A stretch of 64,000 nucleotides of DNA from Bolinopsis microptera (lineage: Eukaryota; Ctenophora; Tentaculata; Lobata; Bolinopsidae), in the NCBI RefSeq assembly GCF_026151205.1, contig NC_087076.1:10206902-10270901 (forward strand). The letters are read 5' to 3'. Made by a program: the position numbers and the translations under genes. Positions 12,870-24,746 of the stretch are shown here, piece after piece (positions within the stretch are counted from its first letter, which is position 1; every line of letters starts with the position of its first letter). The notes under the pieces were generated by a model. The model was not told the DNA's origin. It did not search any database and was given only the letters and a program-made list of their open reading frames with translations.

Positions 12870-14624
12870 GGGGAATGAATGATAATTGTAGGTTAAAGTA
12901 TTTCAGTTGATGATAATTTTAGGTTGAAACTATTTCAGCTGTTCCAAGAATTTGAGAAAATTATTGAAAATTTCTCAATTAGCATGTTTCTTTCCTCGAA
13001 TCTCCATTAAATATATCTAAAAGTATGCGTCGTTTAGCATTACTCAACTTCAAAGACTTCCTTGGCTTTAGCACGAGGGCAGAGTTCGAAAATAAGTGAG
13101 AGAGGGTTAAAAACTAATCGTTTATATTATCAAATAATTCATTGATGCAGTTTAGCGGAAACCAGTAAATTAAAAGTCAAAGTGTCTCGTTGCATAAACT
13201 AAGTAGTGATATACGTACTGGTATTCTGTTTCTTCTGGACGAGGGTAGGACTCATGCAAGCCGGATAGGGAGCATCAATAGACTTTGTATCCTATATAAT
13301 CGCCCGGAATTGGACAGCTGTAAATTTTAAGCTATCAATACGGGCGGTTTTCTGCCCGTTTTCGATATGAAATTCACCGCTATGATGTCTAATTCGCGAA
13401 AAAAATATATTCTGAGGTAGAGTAGTCGGGTGAATTGGTTATCTCTCATCTGGTACTTATTTCATCTGATATCACTCCAATCAGAGTTAAGGGGGTGTAA
13501 ATTCCTGTACTGACCTCCTAAACCTAAGGAGTAAGGACTGCGCTAACTAGAGACAGAAATCTTTAAAAAGTTAGACGTAAGTTATTTGTTTAAACGAGAC
13601 CAGCTTCATTTCGGCTCTGTAACCAACCCCTAAAACTTTAGGTCTCCGAAATCTTACGTTGATATGTTCAGTTGCTGCAATGCGTGCCCCACCGAATTTT
13701 TCGATTGATTCTCAGGTTGCATTGCATGGCTTTACTCTAACAAGGCTACTTTCGTAACTATAGCTGAAACTACTTGTTGTAAATGCTTCTAGTCACTGTC
13801 GCTGTCCAGATAAATTCCTCTCCTTTCTGTGTCATTTGTCAGTTTTGTCTTATTGTTTCCCTTGTATTGATATAATGCAGGTTGTGAGTTGTGAGTGATT
13901 AGCAAATGTTTGAGACCTCTCTAATTGAAAGATAGAACTAGCAGCAGATTTGTTGTTCTAAGGTTTCCCATTATGGAGGGTTTCGATTGGGGTTTCATTA
14001 ATTGGTAACAGGACGAGAGAGTTGCCGGGGAAAGTAGGAAGTGAGGGTGATGTGTAGGTGATGTTATGTAGACAGCAGGCAGGTTCTAGACCTTTAGACC
14101 ACCATACCAGGGCACACTTCCTAAATTCCATTAACGTTCTATTTTGGGGAACCTGGCCTTCCGAGGAACATAGCAATGTCTCGGTTTTGTTGTTTTTTCA
14201 GGGCGTGTTCAGGTTATCAGCGTCATCAGCCACGTCTCCAGTAATGTGGGTTAGGGGCTGAGGAGTGATCAGCGGAGCGCATCCGACCATTTTAGATGAT
14301 GAGGTAACAGATGGTGGCCGTGGAGCCGAGCCATACAGACGCTCTTAACTTTGTAGTACCTGCTTCAGTAGGGAGTGGGACGTAATGTCGAAGACTTATT
14401 TGCTTGAATATTTGCAAGAGAGCTTCTCTTTTCACACCACACTATCCCTGTATACAGAGCCTGGAGACTGTAGGTACGTGATTCTGTCAGCTAACCGTGT
14501 CCAGTGTCCAGTTTCGTTTGTTCTGACCTCTGGAGTCCTGTTCTCAAGTCTACACTAGTTGCTCGTTTAAGATCCTGCTCCGTGTCCCCCGAACCAGTCC
14601 ATCTTGTCAGGTGTGTGGTTTTAA
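12870..14624. other. No gene recognised
   Basis: AT-rich sequence with short unconvincing ORFs on both strands; nothing supported. Confidence 0.5.
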
Positions 14625-14757
14625 CCCTCTTACTTCTCATACCCCTCATACCCCTCTCTTTCTTCCTCACACCCCTCTCTTACTTCCTCACACCCCCCTC
14701 TTACTTCCTCATACCCCTCTCTTTCTTCCTCATACCTCTCTTTTTCTTCCGCTCGCC
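14625..14757 (+). repeat. Pyrimidine minisatellite ending in a CAG acceptor-like site
   Basis: About 130 bases almost free of purines apart from A, made of degenerate copies of CTCACACCCCTCTCTTACTT (period about 20-24). It ends with TTCTTCCGCTCGCCAG at 14742-14757. This would make a very strong polypyrimidine tract. The open peptide after it (GDISEVGENNYNHS, then stop) is short, and no clear donor follows, so I do not call an exon. Confidence 0.7.
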
Positions 14758-15679
14758 AGGAGACATCAGTGAAGTGGGAGAAAACAACTATAATCACTCC
14801 TAACTAAAACTAACTAAAACCAACTAAGCTATCTTTTTTCTAAATGAAGTCGGAACAATCCTTCGATGATCATCAAAGTAATGATCCAGAATCTCAAGAT
14901 AAATACATTTATTGAGAATTATGTAATGTAACGTGATGGAAATATTTTAAACGGGCATATCCTGTCCAAACCCAGGATGCACTACATGAAGAATTGGTTG
15001 TAACTTTGTTTGAAAAGCATTAATAGCTCTGAGTTACTTCTTATTAACACCATCAGGCATCGCACTGTTCTCTCTTTCTCGCTCCACTGCCTTTACATTG
15101 TAGTAGTGCACCCATACTTTGCATACTTCACATATTCTGCATACTTCACATATCCTGCCAGCAACTCTCTACTTCTCTACTTGTCAGTTTCTGAGCTATC
15201 CGCTACGCTCTAGTTCTCCCATTCTTCACCTTCCTCCCCGGGTGTCTATTTCAGTGTTACTTTCACTATTGTCTATTAGTGAAGACGATGTTATTTAAAA
15301 GCTTTCGAAACCAACAACCTATCAATTATATATTATGCTTCAAAAAACCCCCCTCTGGTTCATTACCACCATGCTGCATGTGTCTAGTTCACTATTTCTG
15401 CCACTATTAGTATCATAGTTCAGCGTTCTGTCCTTCTTGACTGATCAGTACTCAGGCCTTGCATGCACGTTGTAATATTATAATGATACCTCCATAATAT
15501 TATAATGTCAGTATTTTATATGCCAGCAGCGTTCTGTGTTGTGTGCTGTGTGCTATGATTTTGTAGTGTGATGCACTAAGATTTTATATTATTTTATGTC
15601 ATGGTAATTATGTATAATCTTTGTACATATTAGAGCAGATGAGAGGGCGTTATTTGTGCTGAGGTGTTTGTTTGTGAGA

Positions 15680-16340
15680 TTTAGTTTTGGCTGCGCAACG
15701 AGAGATCCCTGAAAGGAGAAGTTTTCACGTCACGTCCAGTTGTGACGTCACGTCCAGTCATGAGAGGTATTTTTAGTGTAGATTGTCTAGTTATCCCTAC
15801 CACTGGTTCAAGAATCAAGAAGATGGCTTCTAAGTAACGTTTCTAGCTCATGATAACATGTTGTAGCTACATCTTTAGTTTTGTCTGCGCCGCTATCTCC
15901 TCGGAGGAGAGGAGAAGAGGGAGAAGTTATGAGAGGTATGCACTAGTCTACGGCAGGTAAGTATCCGTTGATGTATCCGGCTTAGTAAATACTAAATACT
16001 CAACTAGAGAGAGAGAGAGAGAGAGAGATACTTGGGGGAATTGTTGGAGGGTTTGGGTGCAGCACTCAGCAGTTGTTATGGTATTATGGTTACAGTCGCA
16101 GTTACATATTATATGTTATAATTATATAAGTGATGGAGAATGGTGTTACAAGTTCAGTTTAAGTTTGTGTTTTTGTTGTGAACTTAAGTTTCAAGTAGGT
16201 GTGCCCAGCTCAGATACAAGTATCCTTTGTAGTTAAAGTTAGCGTCTTTTGTTTTTTTACCGAGAGCTCTATTTAATAAACTTACCCGTTATATACGTGT
16301 ACCCAAATTCTGGTGACGACCAGTTCTTTTAGTTACATTC
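15680..16340 (+). repeat. Degenerate direct repeats, possible LTR-like remnant
   Basis: TTAGTTTTGxCTGCGC and later ATGAGAGGTAT occur twice (about 15679-15770 and 15878-15945), and GTGTTTTTGTTGTGAAC occurs at about 16163 and 16341. The segment contains an excellent donor-like CGGCAGGTAAGTAT near 15953-15966, which could mark a non-coding first exon, and a polyadenylation-like AATAAA near 16275 followed by CTGGTGACGACC. That last pairing recalls the end of an LTR plus primer-binding site, but no second LTR or retroviral-type coding sequence is visible. Confidence 0.25.
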
Positions 16341-17381
16341 TGTGTTTTTGTTGTGAACCGTTGTTTCCAGAGAACTGGCAGTAGTTTTAAAATGCTACTC
16401 AAGTTTGTGAATTATGTCACTAACCTCTCAAGCACAGAACTACTATTTAAAGCTGTGAAAATAGCGGACATTCCGTTTTGTTCTAAAGAAAATAGTGACA
16501 CCTCTCCCTCCTCCTGGTATATGATACTTAACAAACTATATCATCATGTGACCTAATAAATATTCATATTTTCACTGAGCTTAGTCGTTAGAATTTAAAC
16601 CTCCACTTAATAGCGATTATCTGTAAATGTTCGCGCCTGACACCAGGTATTTTCCTTCTCTTTTTTCGCGTCCTCCTCCTTTTCTCCAACTCATGTCTCA
16701 CGCTATAACGAAACAGTAAACATATCCGGGTAACGCCTCCTTACCTGCGTCCTGACAAGCCTCTTAATTGCAGTGTTTTATCTGACTCTTTCCAAACCCA
16801 CGAGTCACAGTATGTTAGTGTTTCTAAGTTATCCAGCCATGTGTTTAGATTAGCGTTTATGTTTGGTTTCTGGTTCCGAGAGGTGTTTATGTTGAGCTGT
16901 TAGATTTGCTTTTCTGTTGTAACTCTTCTGGTATGTCCCGCCCTGTGTTCATCTTTTTGAGATGTGTATAGTAACTCTCCATGTAATGCAGTGTTATGAT
17001 TAGTTGATAATTAGTTTAAGGCTACTTTCTGTGTGGTTTCTTCTGCTGACTCAAGTAATCAGGGTTCCCTGGGCCCGGTAAATCAGATTTTTACTGGATC
17101 TGTTTTTCTGTAACTCCTCTAGATCCCGCCCAGTTATTGAGATGTGTATTAATAGTAACTAACCGTATGTACGCGAGTAACAGCACCTCATTGTTCTGTT
17201 AACGCTTCAAAATACTGCTCTACATATTACAATCTCCCCAACCCTTGTATCATTAACATTGTTTATAGTAGTAGTCTGCAGCAGCTCTACAAATCTGATG
17301 ATAGTTGATCCGTGATCTATCCGTGATCCGGCCCTGATCCGTCCTGGACATGTTGAGTGAAGAGTCTTGTAGCTGTTGTAG

Positions 17382-17810
17382 GTATGTGATTTTGAGAACC
17401 GATGAAGGGTGTCTAGTCAATTTATGTTATATTGAACCTGAGTAGGAAGGTGTAATGTATCTAACTTTGTTTGGTTTGGCGGTGTCGGATAATACGAATG
17501 TGGTGATGGCTAAACCTTGTTCTGTGCTGGATCTGTGACGGAAGTTCTTATGAGTATGTGATTTTGAGAGTTGTCAGTAAAGATAGTAGTTTGTGAGTTG
17601 GTTTGGTGTGTGTTGTAAGCAGGTAGTGCCAGGAAGGTGAAAAGTGGGCTCAGCTGAGTACCGATATTATATAGGTGTCCAGATATATTGATCTTGTTAT
17701 ATAATAAGCATGTGTATTTAAAGTATGTGGTCTCGATTCTTGAGAATAGTGACCAGCTACAATGACCTTCGACTAAAGGTCTTCTTGTTTATAAGTATGT
17801 GACTTAGAGA
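17382..17810 (+). repeat. Three spaced copies of GTATGTGAyTTxGAGA
   Basis: GTATGTGATTTTGAGA-like sequence appears at about 17382, 17554 and 17795, and a weaker GTACGTGATTCTG near 14474. Flanks are not obviously alike. Possibly the worn trace of a longer duplicated unit. The rest of 16.3-18.6 kb shows no supported gene. Confidence 0.4.
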
Positions 17811-18589
17811 ATTGCGGTTGGAATAGTGGAGCGTTATGTGAGGAGTCGGTGTAAGTTGAAAAAGGTGTAGACAGAGGAGTGAGAAGTGATTTGTGACGTG
17901 ATGGGATTATTAGAAGGGAGGGAAAGTCATCATTCCAGGCACTAAGAGTCAAATAACTGGTTCTAGCTGTACTAGCTAAGTTATTTATAAGCCATAGTTC
18001 TAATATAATGCAGTTAAAAGTATTAGTTGTATTATTCTAAAAGTTCAATCCTACTTAGCTTTATCTTAGTGATTATTCGAGCAAGCTTAGTTATATCCTA
18101 CCACCGGTCGAGTCCTACCTGATTTGGTTGTACAATATCTTCTTAAATTTCTATTTTAAGCTTCATAGAATCCTTTATTTAATTATAGGATGGGTCGACC
18201 GCCCATGCATGCAGCAACACAACTGTTCTGTTAGCATTCCGATTCTGCAATTTTTCCATAAGATGTTGACAGATGGTTCATCTGGAAATTACTTAAGAAA
18301 ATCTGTCAGTTTTTAGTTATATCTTGTCAAGAACTAGATATATATCTATTCATCTAGTACTTTTATCTCGTTTGTTTTATTTAACTTGGTTTTTGTATTG
18401 TATCGCTAGTTCTAGTCAGCTTAATTGTATATAATATTATCTTATCACAGGCTTTAGCTAGATTAGTTGAATCCTATCAATCTTGGTTACCAGAGAGAAT
18501 TGTTGATTGTCTTGAGTGAACACTTTATGAATAAAATACCTCATATCTCTCTATAACTAGCGTTCCAGGCACAACAAATTCATATAATT

Positions 18590-18920
18590 GAAGACCATTA
18601 TAGGCGTTCTTTTCTTATTCTGACAACATGTCAAGGCCATTATAGGCAGATAGGCGTTACCTTCGACCACATTTCAGGACCGTTATAGGCATTACTTTCG
18701 ACCACATGTCAGGGCCATTATAGGCGTTACTTTCGACCACATGTCAGGGCCATTATAGGCGTTACTTTCGACCACATGTACGGGCCATTATAATAGGCGC
18801 TACTTTCGACCACATTTCAGGGCCATTATAGGCGTTACTTTCGACCATATGTCAGGGCCATTATAGGCGTTACTTTCGACCACATGTCAGGGCCATTATA
18901 GGCGCTACTTTCTTGTTCTG
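18590..18920 (+). repeat. 35-bp minisatellite, about 9 copies
   Basis: The unit contains CAGGGCCATTATAGGCGTTA followed by CTTTCGACCACATGT. Units in the middle are nearly identical; outer copies are more diverged (for example CAAGGCCATTATAGGCAGA and TCTTGTTCTGACCACTTCATG). One copy has a three-base ATA insertion. No ORF of interest crosses it. Confidence 0.92.
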
Positions 18921-21900
18921 ACCACTTCATGTCAACATCTTCTGATCATGCAACAATTAATTAACTTGATATACGGACTAAAACATTGGCGAATACGCAG
19001 TATTCGTATGTGCATATAATTATAATATAAACGTGTAATATGTATACGTATTATATCAGTACACCATATTATCATCATGTTGTTAACCCCGTATAACACT
19101 GTCACGTGACACCCTCATTAGCACGTCAACTCCATCTGCCCTCTCTCTCTCTCTCTCTCGACATTCTACCAATCTACAATAATAATTAATAATCGTGAGC
19201 GTGATGCACGGCATCCTCCCTCAACTCTCACTTCATTCCAGGGAGAGGGAGGAATCTGCATATTTGTAGACTGTAGTGTGACCGGGTTCACTGCTTACTG
19301 CAGTCTCGTGGAAAGCAGGATTCATGTAAGATCGACCACGACCCGCGCCCGGGTAGTGCGGTATCTTGTGAGTGTGTGATCGTGTGTGAGCTCCGAGTCA
19401 ATGCTCTTGTTATGTGTGTGTGATAAGGTGCATTCCTCAGTTGGTGATTGTTTTAGGGCGTGGTTATATGTCACGTGATGTGTAACGAGCTTGTATTCAT
19501 TCCCGGATACGCTTTCAGTGCCGTGAAAGGGGTGTTATCATGTGCTGTGTCGACGTTTAGTTTCTCTCTTTTTAGTTTAATTTCTCATTCAGAAAGACAT
19601 CTTTTCGACGAATACTCGCATATTAAATACTTTAGTATGTAGCTGTGGTATAAGTTAGCGCCCAGGTTTTGGATTGTTTCCATTTCGCACCTTTCAAGCG
19701 AGTAGGAGAGGAAGGATGTTAAAACTTATAAAAATCAGGAATTGTTTTCCTGGCAACTAATTTCTGTGTCTTGAGATGCTTTATCCTAAATTTGTATTCC
19801 ATTTAAGGAAATGCTGTTCTATTTTTAGACTTGAGTCTAGGATGACACGCTCGAATACCTGAGTTCTACGTGTATACGTGTTTTGTCCTTAAATGGAATA
19901 AAATCACAGCAGGCCAATGGTATGTCAGATGTCATGTCGCTGAATCTTGTCTGGATTCACGACCATAGCAGGTCATTGCTAATAAAATGTCTTGCTACAT
20001 TTGGGGTGTGTAACAGTCCGTCGTAACGATATGCCAATCAGATTCTTTCAACAAGGATATAAATTTATTGCATTTGGCGGTAGGCACACAACACACATAA
20101 TATCATTCGTACAGTAAAAACATTGCATTATAACTCACACAAGGAAACTTTCGGTGTATTTATCAAGGTTTCCGCTAAGATTGCAATTCGATAAGAAACC
20201 TCCAGCTCCCTTACGTTAATATAATGTAATCGTAAGGCACGTATATTTGCTAATTAAAGATAAGTATTTCAATTGCTGCTTATGTGGGTTTTTCATTGCT
20301 TTTTCAAGGATTAACAGCCACAGGGTCGGGCTAAACCCCGTTTCATTTCAAGGAACGGCTCCGTCGTAGCCCGATTGAATTAAAATGAAAGAGTAAGTTG
20401 TGCATTATCCGTAAAAGCACGGTAAGCGCGGACAGGGCAGCAATCACAAGTTTTACAAACCCTTAGTACTAACCACGGTGCCGTGGTGTGGTCGACTACT
20501 CTGTCACGTGGTCAATCACGTGGTGTTGGTTTAATTGATCACACTATCCCATTCTTTCCCACAGAACCAATACCACAACATCGGTTCGGGGAAGAGAAAG
20601 GCTATTAATCTACAGATTATACGAATAAGCCGTTACATAATATATATTAAAATAAACTTGTATTTAACCCCCTCGTGATTTGATTGCGAAAGGGTTTGGC
20701 GTCACCGCTCACCATTTGTTTCGTACGAGGTAAGCGATTTTCCTCGCTCTTGTTAAAAGTCGCCGTTAGAATTATGCGCATGTCACGTGACTTGTGCTTC
20801 AGTGCCGACTTAGCATATATTATGTATAACATATAATATATTATATAATATATATATATAGTATATATCAGATCAATCCGACAAAAGTAAAGGTTTTAAA
20901 CTTTGTCCTGGTACGCGTAAGATTGTAAAGTTTACCATTAGGGTAGTCGTCTGTTTGTACGGGCTTTTCTTGTAGGTCATCTTTTCCGGTGTTTAAGCTT
21001 TCGACATAAGCTCTGTTGAAATCATGATTCATGACGATTGATAACCCTAGATTCGTAAGCTGTGGTTTCCTTGAGATCTTTGAAAGGAAATAAAACTTGT
21101 CATTATCCCACTAACATTTTAGTGATTAATAATCGTCAGGAACAAAGTTTAACCTCGATCTTCTCACACAATCTGAAGTCTATTAGAAGTGCACGGACAA
21201 TGAGGATGAAGTCCACCAAGTTTAAGTTACCCTAAAACATTTGCTTGTTTCTCGGACTCCAGCTGTAATTTTCCTACCCGCACTAACTCGGAGCCCTATT
21301 TTAGTTCTCATATTTTGGATTAAATTCTCATCTAAATTTTTAACCCCAAGAATTTTAAATTCTCTAATTCAGTTCATCACTTACTTACTTACCAATCCGT
21401 TCTTATCGCTTTAAGAGATTCTTTTCATTTTAAATTCCAAAGATAAAGTTAATTAGGCTGCGTTTTTAGTTTGTCTCTGGCTTTTAAAAATTAAAAATTA
21501 AAATTCCTGAATTTGGATTTTCGGTGGAATAGCCTTGCATTTCTTAGTCAAAGACTCTTCACTTTCAGAGAGAGTCCTGTGCCTTTTCCTTTGAGTCAGT
21601 GTTGATCCGTAAGTACTTTGAACCAGATTTTAAACAGTTGGATTATTTGGAATGATGATGTAATAACCATGAGGGTATTTATTAAATCTAATCCATGCTG
21701 ATATAATATTATAGTTCTGCTAATGGCTCTACCAGTCTCACTAAAACCTACCTGCCATTGTAGTCTGAATTATCGCGTCTGGTCCTAATCCCCATCATCG
21801 GTCTTGGTAGATCGAATAAAATTTCCCCGACCTGGTCGCCATTCTGGTCAATATTTGTGCGTCAGCGGTCAAGTATATTTACTGATTTGTCAACTGCATC

Positions 21901-22269
21901 ATCACGTGTTCCCTGAGTGTTGGAGTCCGTTAATTCCTGCGAAATGGGATAGCCTAAATATCTTAAAGTTCCATTATAAATCGCATTATTTTGGAATTTA
22001 TGGCGAATTGGTCAATGTTTTGTTACTTGAAGGCTCTTTGACGTGACTTTTCTATTTGGCCGTGGGTTTCCTAGCGGTGCCTTTGCCGGACGACGACTAA
22101 AACGCCGACTTAAATCAATAATTAGTCATGGTCATGAGACCGCAGGTATTGCAAATTTAATGTATAAGTAATCGAATTTTAAAGCGTCTTAGCATGACTG
22201 AAAATTTCCATTTAATCGATGTTAAAATTAATTTGTTATAAATTTGAGATCACAAGTGCTCAAAAACAT
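18921..22269. other. No gene recognised; simple repeats
   Basis: Contains a short (CT)n run at about 19141-19159, AT-rich palindromic sequence near 19019-19070 and 20811-20870, and a somewhat GC-richer patch at 19195-19400 that could be promoter-like. No splice-bounded coding sequence could be supported. Confidence 0.45.
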
Positions 22270-23076
22270 TTACCTTACTCGGGATTATTATGACCGGGAT
22301 AAAGTGGTGGGTTTAGGGTAATTTCGCCATATTTTTCCCGAACCACATTTTCACCGGTTGTTAATAAACCCGCCTACTCAGCTTTTAGGGTTCACAAGGG
22401 GTATAGGTGCTCATATTTTAATCGTTGTCTTATATTCACTAAAGAAGACTATTGGGACACTTGTTGTAGGTTTTTCGACTTCATTTGGCTAAAATTGCAA
22501 AAAATTTACCTTTTTGCCCAATTCTTGTCATATATCCTTATTGTCAAATTTGATTTAAATAGGCCAATTTTTAATTTATTAGGTATTGACTATCTCTACA
22601 TAATGAAATAGGACTCAAAGTAAAAGTAACAGTTAAATTAAAACTTGAATTAATTAAAACTGATGAAAGGGATGATCCAGATGAAGATAACGATGATGAT
22701 TACAACTTATTGGAAGACTAAACAGCTCTCCCTTTATCTTAATATCGATCTGGTTGTTACGCTTCAAATGTTAAAAATTATTTTCCATCTAGTTTGATTA
22801 ACCACGAGTCATTATTTCTGTCTACTTTCAACAATTATTGATAATTCGACTTGTTTCACAAGTTTTAGCAATGCGAAAATTTCTAAACTTGCTTATCTCT
22901 AATAAGGAAATTTACATCTGAGACAAAATTTTTGAATCTAAAATTGAAAGGTTGGACACCGGTAAAATGGCGACCGGGAAAATGTGGTGGGTTTTGAGCA
23001 ATTTCGCCATATTTTTCCCGAACCATATTTTAACCGGGCGTTAATAAACCCGTCGTAATAATCCCGAGTAAGGTAA
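22270..23076. mobile_element. Small element with terminal inverted and internal direct repeats
   Basis: The left end TTACCTTACTCGGGATTATT (22270 on) is matched in reverse complement at the right end (about 23053-23076), about 23-24 bases long. Just inside, a 69-base sequence occurs twice in the same orientation: 22304-22372 and 22984-23052, sharing AATTTCGCCATATTTTTCCC and TTAATAAACCCG. About 610 bases of AT-rich non-coding DNA lie between. The terminal inverted repeats suggest a MITE-type DNA transposon, but the direct orientation of the subterminal repeats is unusual. No clear target-site duplication was found. Confidence 0.65.
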
Positions 23077-23307
23077 TGCATATTACACACAAATATTGAA
23101 ATACATACGAATGTTCATTTCAACATATTTTGAGCTATTGAACCATGACTTGATGTTATGAAACGTAATAAAAACAATCATCATCACATCTCCAATAGCC
23201 AGAGACTAGACAGGGTTATTGTAATAAACCAACGATTGTGTCTGGACCACCTCGCAGTACATTACATTAGTACCAAAACGCTACCGTACATTATTTGTTA
23301 TATTTGC

Positions 23308-23724
23308 ACATGTTTATTTGAAGTTGAGCCTTGAGGATATATTGGCACAATATTTGTTACCCTATCAGAAGGCACGGTGTAGCTGACATCGTCACACTGA
23401 AAGTAAATCACCCCAAGTTGATGTTTTATCCTTTAGGCAAACTTTGTCACATAACCATATCCTAATCAGGCGATGAAATCGCCTAAATTCGGCCGGCACG
23501 GCAATGTTTACATTGTCACTTGCTGCCGTATTTGACCAAATGTTTTGTTCACAGGCAGCACCAATTCTTATTGTGGCTGCAATCGATAAATACAGGGGGG
23601 GGGGGGGGGGGGGGATATTTATCAGTCCACACCAATTTCAGAACTTCTGACAATACTTGGTTGATAAACGTCAAAAACCCCATTTTTTATTTGTGCCAAT
23701 ATCCTCAACTTCAAATGAACGTGT
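23308..23724. repeat. Inverted repeat enclosing a 20-base poly-G tract
   Basis: CATTTGAAGTTGAG and GATATTGGC blocks on the two sides are complementary (about 23308-23349 against 23690-23724, with a short gap). In the interval lies an uninterrupted run of 20 G at 23595-23614. Homopolymers of G this long are rare in AT-rich DNA. Confidence 0.75.
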
Positions 23725-24649
23725 CCATATATAGTAATACTGAAAGTATTAAAACATGATGAGTATGTTGCAATTGTTTGCTACACTTTAATGCTTGTTT
23801 ACTAGTATGACAGGAAAGAATCTATCAGCATATCGTGCAATATTATAGTATTATGATGTTTTTAAAAAAAGCTTGTGACGGTTTGTTTACACGCTTCTTA
23901 TTGAAGTTTTATAATAAATGAGAAAATCAGGTGCATCGAGTTAAACACCAACTAAATCACTGTTACGTTATAGTCACTAACTTATAGTCATTAGTCATCA
24001 AATTTAATCGAAAAGTATTTGTAGCGTCTTAGAATTACTCAAAAATGTCAATTCAGTTGAAGCCAAAATTTGTCAAATTTTGTCGTTGCATTCCTCTTAA
24101 ACGAACGTATATATTATTTAAACAAATAACGATTTGTCTATTCTATTGGACACTATCTGAAGTATTATAAAACACTTAACACCACGCAAGTTAACCACTC
24201 GCGAAGAGCTTTAAGCTTATGTGTTATAAAATTTGACAGCAGCATCGAGTGCTGCAAATATTTATAAGTAAGTAAATTCTAACACATTTTACACGACAAT
24301 ATATTATAATATTTTAAAATGTACTGTATGTACAGACGTTTAAGCTATTGAAGCATGAAAGTTCATTGGTAATCATCATAACATTATTAATCTGCACATT
24401 ATTAGTATATTGCACTCTTGTTTGCTACAGTTTTTTGCTTGTTAGTTAGTGTGACAGAAAAACTTAAAACCAATAATGACACAACTTGTTGTGCAGATTA
24501 TGCCTATGGAGTATTGTTAATATTGATAATAATTGTCAAAAATAAACACTTAAATAATAAAGTTTAAGCGTTCAAGTAATGGTATCGTATAACATGTTAC
24601 TAAATAAATATATATTATAAGGTAGGACATGGAGAGATGAAGAGCCCTG
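23725..24649. other. No gene recognised
   Basis: AT-rich sequence with partly repeated phrases (TTGTTTGCTACA near 23777 and 24418). A TATA-like stretch, TATATATTATAA, lies at about 24609-24620, some 30 bases before the candidate start exon. Confidence 0.35.
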
Positions 24650-24746
24650 ATGACGGAGGAGACAGAGGGAGACAGGTGGAGACAGATGGAGGAGACAGAG
24701 GAGGAGTTGAAGGACTCCACCTCGGGCCTGTGGGGAAACTACCTCG
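24650..24746 (+). CDS. Candidate alternative first coding exon of the large gene
   Basis: Opens with ATG at 24650 and codes 32 residues: a glutamate-rich start (MTEETEGDRW) followed by QMEETEEELK and DSTSGLWGNYL. Part of this is built from GGAGACAGAGG-like repeats. It ends CTC-G before GTCAGT, a weak but usable donor. The leftover base gives phase 1, exactly what the exon at 31606 needs, and the join reads GNYL-G-PGDVSANEES. No other start exon with this phase was found upstream. Against it: the purine-rich repeat could produce such a frame by chance, the donor is poor, and the intron would be 6.9 kb. Confidence 0.3.
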
